Assembly (NCBI RefSeq): GCF_000585415.1
Contig: NZ_KK073876.1
Coordinates: 12,810 to 76,809, forward strand
Origin: Sphingomonas jaspsi DSM 18422
GTDB lineage: Bacteria > Pseudomonadota > Alphaproteobacteria > Sphingomonadales > Sphingomonadaceae
Direction: 5' to 3'
DNA: 64,000 nt
Shown: piece by piece, positions 58,192 through 64,000 of the stretch
Numbering within the stretch: the first letter of the stretch is position 1
Layout: each line of letters starts with the position of its first letter
Translations under genes and position numbers: made by a program
Notes under the pieces: generated by a model
Told to the model about the DNA's origin: nothing
The model's input: the letters and a program-made list of their open reading frames with translations, nothing else
Database searches by the model: none

Positions 58192-58413
58192 ATGACGAAC
58201 ATCATCTCGATCCTCATTGGCTTGGTAGGCCTGGTCTGTGCGGCCATCGCCTTCATCCCGCTGCTCGGGTGGGCCAATTGGCTCATCATTCCGCTGGCGG
58301 TCGTCGGCGCTGGCATCGGTGCGATGTCGGGCAACAAGACAGGCCGGAACCTCAACCTGTTCGTGATCGTCGTTGGCATCGTCCGCCTGATGCTGGGCGG
58401 CGGCATTATCTGA
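58192..58413 (+). CDS. Small membrane protein
   Basis: 73 aa, three hydrophobic helices (IISILIGLVGLVCAAIAFIP, WLIIPLAVVGAGIGAMSG, NLFVIVVGIVRLMLGGGII). Unrecognised. Its stop is four bases from the convergent phaC stop. Confidence 0.75.
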   Translation: MTNIISILIGLVGLVCAAIAFIPLLGWANWLIIPLAVVGAGIGAMSGNKTGRNLNLFVIVVGIVRLMLGGGII

Positions 58414-58417
58414 CGAG

Positions 58418-60148
58418 TCAGCGCGTTTTCACATACCGGCCGGGCGCGTCCTCGATCGCCTTGAGCTTGCCCTTGCCCGGGATGCGCGCGCCATCGGCCT
58501 TGACCATTTTGGGCGCCTGATCGCGCAGCCATCCGATCCAGTCCGGCCACCAGCTGCCTTTGGTTTCTGTTGCGCCCGCGATAAATTCGTCGAGCGTCGC
58601 GGCCGGCGCATCATTGGTCCAATATTGATATTTGCCGGCGGACGGCGGGTTCACCACGCCGGCGATATGGCCTGATCCGGCGAGCAGGAACCTTTTCGGG
58701 CCCGACAGCACCTTGGTCAATTTCCACACGCTCTTGAGCGGTGCGATATGATCTTCCTTGCCGGCCTGGATGTAGGCGGGCGTCTTGATTGTCGTGAGGT
58801 CTATCGGAACCCCCTTCACACTGATGGCGCCCGGCTTCACCAGCAGATTCTCGCGGTAGAGCCGCATCAGATAGTCGCGGTGCCACTGGCCCGGCAGGTT
58901 GGTGACGTCCCCGTTCCAGTGCAGCAGGTCGAACGGCGTCGGGTCGTTGCCCATCAGGTAATTGTTGACGACATAATTCCAGATGAGATCGCGGCCGCGC
59001 AGCAGGTTGAAGGTCGCCGCCATCACCCGCCCGTCGAGAATGCCGTTTTCGGCGGTCAGCTGCTTCAAGGTCGCGAAGGTGTCGTCGCCGAGGAACAGCT
59101 TGAGGTCGCCCGCATCCTCGAAATCGACCTGGGCGGTGAAGAAGGTGACCGACTTGACCTTGTTCGCACGGCCCTTGCCCGCAAGATAGGCGAGCGTTGC
59201 GGCCAGCGTCGTCCCGGCCACGCAATAGCCGATGGTATGGACCGCATCGACGCCGAGCAGGTCCTTGACCGTATCGACCGCCCGCTCCTGCGCGCCGACA
59301 TAATCGTCCATGGTCACGTCGCGGATGCTTTCGTCCGCGCTCTTCCAGCTGACCATGAAGACGGTGACGCCCTGGTCGACCGCCCATTTGACGAAGCTTT
59401 TTTCGGGCGTCAGGTCGAGGATATAGAAACGGTTGATCCACGGCGGGAAGATCACCAGCGGCGTTTCGAGCACTTCGTCGGTCGTCGGCGCATATTGGAT
59501 CAGCTGGAACAGGTCGGTTTCGAACACGACCTTGCCCGGCGTCGTCGCCAGGTTGCGGCCCAGTTCGAAGGCGCCTTCGGGGCTTTGCGTCACCTGCCCG
59601 CGCGTGATGTCGCCGAGCATGTTCTTGAGGCCGGACAGAAGGTTTTCGCCCTTCGTCTCCAGCGTGCGCTTCATCACCTCCGGATTGGTCGCGGCGAAAT
59701 TGGCCGGGCTCATCGCCTCGACGAAGCCGCGCGTCGCGAAACGCAGCCGGTTGCGCGCCTCCTCATCGAGCCCGTCGATTTCCTCGACCGTGCCGAGCAG
59801 CTTGTCGGAAATCGCGAGGTAGCCCTGCCGGACCGTGTCGAAGATCGGGTTTTCCTTCCACTCGGGCGACCCGAAGCGGCGGTCCTTGGCCTCGCCCGCG
59901 GCGGCGAACTGGCCGAGCATCTGGCTCCACGCCTCCAGACCTTTCGACCAAGCCTCCGCCCCCTGCGCCATCCATTGCATGGGATCGTTGCTGGCGGGCT
60001 GCGACAGGCCGAAGCCGGGCATGGTCTTGGCCTTGCCGAGATTCTCGGCCCAGGCCTCCATGATCATCTCGTTGGCGCGGGCCATGACCAGCGCCCAATG
60101 CTGCCAGTCCTCGATCCCCGGGATGCTCTTGGTATTATCGTCGGTCAT
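58418..60148 (-). CDS. phaC: Class I polyhydroxyalkanoate synthase
   Basis: 576 aa from the ATG at 60148 (an ATG at 60160 would add MRLA). N-terminal PhaC domain (WKENPIFDTVRQGYLAISD), FPPWINRFYILDLTPEKSFV, and lipase-like box GYCVAGTTLAATLAYLAGKG with the catalytic Cys. Catalytic His is in GSGHIAGVVNPPSAGKYQYW. Polymerises hydroxyacyl-CoA at the granule surface. phaA and phaB are not in the window; the phasin gene is 5.8 kb away. Confidence 0.95.
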   Translation of the reverse strand: MTDDNTKSIPGIEDWQHWALVMARANEMIMEAWAENLGKAKTMPGFGLSQPASNDPMQWMAQGAEAWSKGLEAWSQMLGQFAAAGEAKDRRFGSPEWKENPIFDTVRQGYLAISDKLLGTVEEIDGLDEEARNRLRFATRGFVEAMSPANFAATNPEVMKRTLETKGENLLSGLKNMLGDITRGQVTQSPEGAFELGRNLATTPGKVVFETDLFQLIQYAPTTDEVLETPLVIFPPWINRFYILDLTPEKSFVKWAVDQGVTVFMVSWKSADESIRDVTMDDYVGAQERAVDTVKDLLGVDAVHTIGYCVAGTTLAATLAYLAGKGRANKVKSVTFFTAQVDFEDAGDLKLFLGDDTFATLKQLTAENGILDGRVMAATFNLLRGRDLIWNYVVNNYLMGNDPTPFDLLHWNGDVTNLPGQWHRDYLMRLYRENLLVKPGAISVKGVPIDLTTIKTPAYIQAGKEDHIAPLKSVWKLTKVLSGPKRFLLAGSGHIAGVVNPPSAGKYQYWTNDAPAATLDEFIAGATETKGSWWPDWIGWLRDQAPKMVKADGARIPGKGKLKAIEDAPGRYVKTR

Positions 60149-60206
60149 GGCCAGCCTCATAGCGCCGATTGCGCGCGAAAGCGACGTGGGGGTAAGGGGT
60201 GACGCG

Positions 60207-60830
60207 ATGATGACTCCGCCCGACATCCCCGCCGACGCGCTGGTCTGGCTAGACTATATCGGCATCGCCGTGTTCGCAGTGTCGGGCGCGCTGGTCGCGG
60301 CGGAAAAAAGGCAGACGATGGTCACCTTCATCTTCTTCGCGGTCGCGACCGGCGTTGGCGGCGGCACGCTGCGCGACCTGATGATCGGCGCGCCGGTGTT
60401 CTGGGTGCACACCAATTCGACGTTGCTGATCTGCATCGCGGCGGCGACCTTGGTCTGGATGTTGTCCCGCAAGCAGATAGCCGACCGCGCGCTGCTATGG
60501 TTCGATGCCATCGGCCTCGCCGCCTACGCAACTTATGGCGCGTCGAAGGCACTCAGCTACGGCGTGTCGCCGGTGCCCGCCTTTGCCATGGGGGTCATTA
60601 CGGCTTGCGCGGGCGGCGTGATCCGCGACGTGATGGCCAACGAGCCGTCGATCGTGATGCGGCCGGAGCTTTACGTCACCGCCGCGGCCCTGGCATCCGG
60701 CCTTTATGTGATCCTGTTCGTCGCCGGCGCGCCGGCCGCACTTGCGGCGCTGGTCGCAGGGCTGATGGGCTTTGCCCTGCGCGGCGCCGCCATCGCTCGC
60801 GGCCTGTCGCTACCCGCCTACGATCGCTGA
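60207..60830 (+). CDS. Trimeric intracellular cation channel-family protein (YadS/UPF0126)
   Basis: 207 aa from the ATG at 60207, with AAGGGGTG upstream. Seven TMs; the repeat motif GIAVFAVSGALVAAEKRQ and GVGGGTLRDLMIGAPVFW, then ACAGGVIRDVMANEPSIV in the second half. Family relatives are K+ channels of the TRIC fold. Divergent from phaC by 58 bases. Confidence 0.92.
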   Translation: MMTPPDIPADALVWLDYIGIAVFAVSGALVAAEKRQTMVTFIFFAVATGVGGGTLRDLMIGAPVFWVHTNSTLLICIAAATLVWMLSRKQIADRALLWFDAIGLAAYATYGASKALSYGVSPVPAFAMGVITACAGGVIRDVMANEPSIVMRPELYVTAAALASGLYVILFVAGAPAALAALVAGLMGFALRGAAIARGLSLPAYDR

Positions 60831-60882
60831 TTGTCCGAACAGCCCCCTTGCGGCAGTGCAGCATTTGCCGCCATGAAGCGGC

Positions 60883-62061
<1,179 letters not shown>

Positions 62062-62206
62062 GCCGTTAACCGCGCGGAACCGGCCTTATCGACGAAGCGT
62101 TGGCGCGCAACGATGCGCGGCGCGCGGTAATTAACCGTCCGCGTTGTATGGGCGAGCCGGATCGGGCAAGCCCGGACTGACGACCAGTGGGATGGGGTGC
62201 AAGATA

Positions 62207-62776
62207 ATGAAATTGCGGACGCTTTTGACTGTGGCCGGCCTGTCGGTCCTGGCAGCCTGCTCGACGCCGACGCGTCCGCCGGTGGTGGCCCAGCCGACCT
62301 TTACGCCGCCCGCGACCAATTACCGCTGGACCAACGGCTATTCGGCCAAGGGCTTCGAAGCGATGCACGCGGCGTTCGGCAAGGTCACGCTGGCGCCCGG
62401 TGAAAACCATTGGGTCGCCGCGATTCCGGCGGACGGCGACGTCGCCATCACGATCGACATCGCCAACCAGATCGCCTTCGTGTTCAAGGGCGAACAGTTG
62501 GTGGGCGTGACCAATGTTTCCACCGGCAAGAAGGGCCACCCGACCCCGCTCGGTTTCTGGACGATCAACTGGAAGCGGCCGATGTATCGCAGCAAGAAGT
62601 ATGACAATGCGCCGATGCCGTTCATGCAGAACATCGACGACAAGGGCATTGCCATCCATGCCGGCAACACGCCGGGCTATCCCGCCAGCCACGGCTGCAT
62701 CCGGATGCCGATGGCATTCGCCAAGCAGCTCTACGGGCTGACCAAGGCGGGCAACAAGGTCATTATCGAGGGCTGA
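62207..62776 (+). CDS. L,D-transpeptidase lipoprotein
   Basis: 189 aa from the ATG at 62207. Lipobox VLAACS near residue 17. YkuD domain with catalytic His and Cys in YPASHGCIRMPMAFAKQLYG; upstream IAIHAGNTPGYPASH. Acts in the periplasm on peptidoglycan (3-3 cross-links or anchoring). TTTACGCCGCC-type Pro-rich linker follows the lipobox. Confidence 0.92.
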   Translation: MKLRTLLTVAGLSVLAACSTPTRPPVVAQPTFTPPATNYRWTNGYSAKGFEAMHAAFGKVTLAPGENHWVAAIPADGDVAITIDIANQIAFVFKGEQLVGVTNVSTGKKGHPTPLGFWTINWKRPMYRSKKYDNAPMPFMQNIDDKGIAIHAGNTPGYPASHGCIRMPMAFAKQLYGLTKAGNKVIIEG

Positions 62777-62808
62777 CGCGGGCCGCCCGGCTCTGCTAGT
62801 CATGGGCC

Positions 62809-63384
62809 GTGCAACAGGATATTTCATCCGACGATAGTGCGCGCAGGGGCCGCATCGTCGGCCTGTGCGGCTGGGCCATCGTCGCGCTCAGCGCCGGCTC
62901 GGCCTTGCTTCCGCTACTTGGCCACGCCGATGCCAAGCCGGTGATCGGCACGATGCTGGTCGTCGCCGGCATCTTCGAAGCGATTTCGGCATGGCAGCGG
63001 CATGACGCCCGCATCCTCGCGCTGCTTGCCGCTCTGCTGACGATTGCCGCCGGACTGTTGTTCGCCACGCAGGCTGCGGGCCACTTGCTGCCCGCGCTCT
63101 ACATCGTCGCGGGATGGCTGGCCGGACGCGCGCTGCTGTTTTTTGCCACAGCGGGTGCGGAGCATGGCAGCGTGCGGCGCTGGACCATCGTTTCGGCGGT
63201 CACCGACGCCGCATTGGCGGTACTGCTGATCATCGGCATTTCGATCGCGACCCTGGTCGTCGCGCTGTTCGGCGAAACCTCGCCGATGATCGCCAGCTTT
63301 GCCTGGGTGCTGGCAGCAAGTTTCGTGACGACCGGATTGATGCTGGTCGAAACCGCCAACTGCGCCCGGCGCGAAGAGGTCTAA
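62809..63384 (+). CDS. HdeD/DUF308-like membrane protein
   Basis: 191 aa from GTG at 62809. Six TMs in pairs (GWAIVALSAGSALLPLLGHA, GTMLVVAGIFEAISAWQRHD, LLAALLTIAAGLLFATQAAG). The pattern GT.LV.AGIFE matches the DUF308/HdeD family. One base separates it from the DUF2721 gene. Confidence 0.8.
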   Translation: MQQDISSDDSARRGRIVGLCGWAIVALSAGSALLPLLGHADAKPVIGTMLVVAGIFEAISAWQRHDARILALLAALLTIAAGLLFATQAAGHLLPALYIVAGWLAGRALLFFATAGAEHGSVRRWTIVSAVTDAALAVLLIIGISIATLVVALFGETSPMIASFAWVLAASFVTTGLMLVETANCARREEV

Positions 63385-63385
63385 G

Positions 63386-63862
63386 ATGCAATCGCCGCTC
63401 CACACCCCCGACCTCACCCAGTTGGCGCAGATCATCCAACTGGCGGTCGCGCCGGTGTTCCTGTTCGCGGGGCTCGGCGCATTCCTCAACGTGTGCGCCG
63501 GACGGCTGGCGCGTATCGTCGACCGCGCCCGCGCGCTTGAACCGCGCATCTTCGCGTCGCGCGGCGAAGAACATGACCGGCTGGTTTCCGAAGTCCGGAT
63601 GCTCGACCGCCGCATCAAGGTGGTCAACCAGGCGATCTTCTGCACCGTTCTGGCCGCGCTGCTGGTTTCGGCCGTGGTGATCCTGTTGTTCACCGCCTTC
63701 CTGACCGGCTACCGCTTCGGCACCGCCATCGCGCTGCTCTTCATCGCGGCGATGCTTTTTACCGGACTCAGCTTTGCCATCTTCCTTCAGGAAACGCGGC
63801 TTGGCACCCGGTCGGTCAGGGTCCGCAACTACATCCTCGAGCACCAGGCCGACGCGGACTAG
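63386..63862 (+). CDS. DUF2721 membrane protein
   Basis: 158 aa. IQLAVAPVFLFAGLGAFLNV then CAGRLARIVDRARALEPRI, the DUF2721 signature (R..R..DR.R), with two further TMs (FCTVLAALLVSAVVILLFTA, IALLFIAAMLFTGLSFAIFL). Function unknown. Probably co-transcribed with the preceding gene. Confidence 0.88.
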   Translation: MQSPLHTPDLTQLAQIIQLAVAPVFLFAGLGAFLNVCAGRLARIVDRARALEPRIFASRGEEHDRLVSEVRMLDRRIKVVNQAIFCTVLAALLVSAVVILLFTAFLTGYRFGTAIALLFIAAMLFTGLSFAIFLQETRLGTRSVRVRNYILEHQADAD

Positions 63863-63918
63863 CGCGGCGACAGGTTCAGGACGTATGGTCGGGGCCTGAT
63901 CGTAGGGGGAATCGTCAA

Positions 63919-64000
63919 ATGTACCTGTCCGCAGCCGCCGCCGCGCTGATGCTTGCCGCGCCGACCAACAGCCCATCGCGCACCGAAGAGACCAAGTCCG
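63919..64000 (+). CDS. Start of a secreted protein (cut by window end)
   Basis: ATG at 63919; the visible 27 codons (MYLSAAAAALMLAAPTNSPS, then RTEETKS) form a signal peptide and the first mature residues. The rest lies outside the window. GTAGGGGGAA upstream may serve as ribosome-binding site. Confidence 0.55.
   Translation, partial: MYLSAAAAALMLAAPTNSPSRTEETKS

Overview
The window is a high-GC alphaproteobacterial chromosome segment that fits the Sphingomonadaceae (Sphingomonas or a close genus). The evidence is a serine palmitoyltransferase/ACP/reductase sphingolipid operon, the CtrA inhibitor SciP, a class I polyhydroxyalkanoate (PHA) synthase with phasin, TTG/GTG start codons and tightly packed ATGA-overlapping operons. 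The genus is inferred from gene content only.

Layout. 1-4760 is accessory DNA: the end of a proline-repeat protein, a small secreted protein, a DUF5681 gene whose upstream partner is cut by an IS6-family element, a second IS6 copy broken by the first, and an orphan RHS C-terminal tip with an AT-rich probable immunity gene. The block ends at a tRNA-Ser(CGA) gene (4763-4852), with short palindromic repeats at the RHS break point.

4975-10361 is core genome: a short-chain dehydrogenase, hspQ, rplU-rpmA, a GNAT, a metal-dependent hydrolase/TetR divergent pair with a visible operator-like palindrome, and obgE. 10358-21971 is a sphingolipid/outer-membrane-lipid region: a reductase (probably CerR, apparently starting at CTG), acpR, spt, a hybrid histidine kinase, an opposing DUF2141-lipid kinase-nucleotidyltransferase operon, lptF-lptG, a membrane desaturase/hydroxylase-like protein, and a GNAT-fold protein resembling bacterial ceramide synthase. 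Together these could make the ceramide base, N-acylate it, add a phosphorylated head group and feed an Lpt-type exporter.

22010-33881 holds xthA, erpA, an M23 peptidase, serC-serA behind a structured leader that may be the alphaproteobacterial serC RNA motif, a Tat-exported S41 peptidase, a membrane AraC regulator, an esterase, a DsbA-like protein and purA. 34282-43470 holds dnaJ-brkB-fabI, pdxH-CDF-phzF, mnmA-pilZ, sciP, and two GlsB-type membrane proteins around a SIMPL protein. 43669-51720 holds an RND pump, DUF445, a PhyH-like oxygenase, murA and clpS. 51855-60148 holds phasin and phaC with gmk, an ATP12-RluA-HAD operon and rarD between them. The window ends with a TRIC-type channel, an alanine-type aminotransferase, an L,D-transpeptidase lipoprotein, two membrane proteins and the start of a secreted protein cut by the window edge.

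No CRISPR array, rRNA or intact prophage was seen. Only one tRNA was found. Family assignments come from reading translated sequences, not from database searches.
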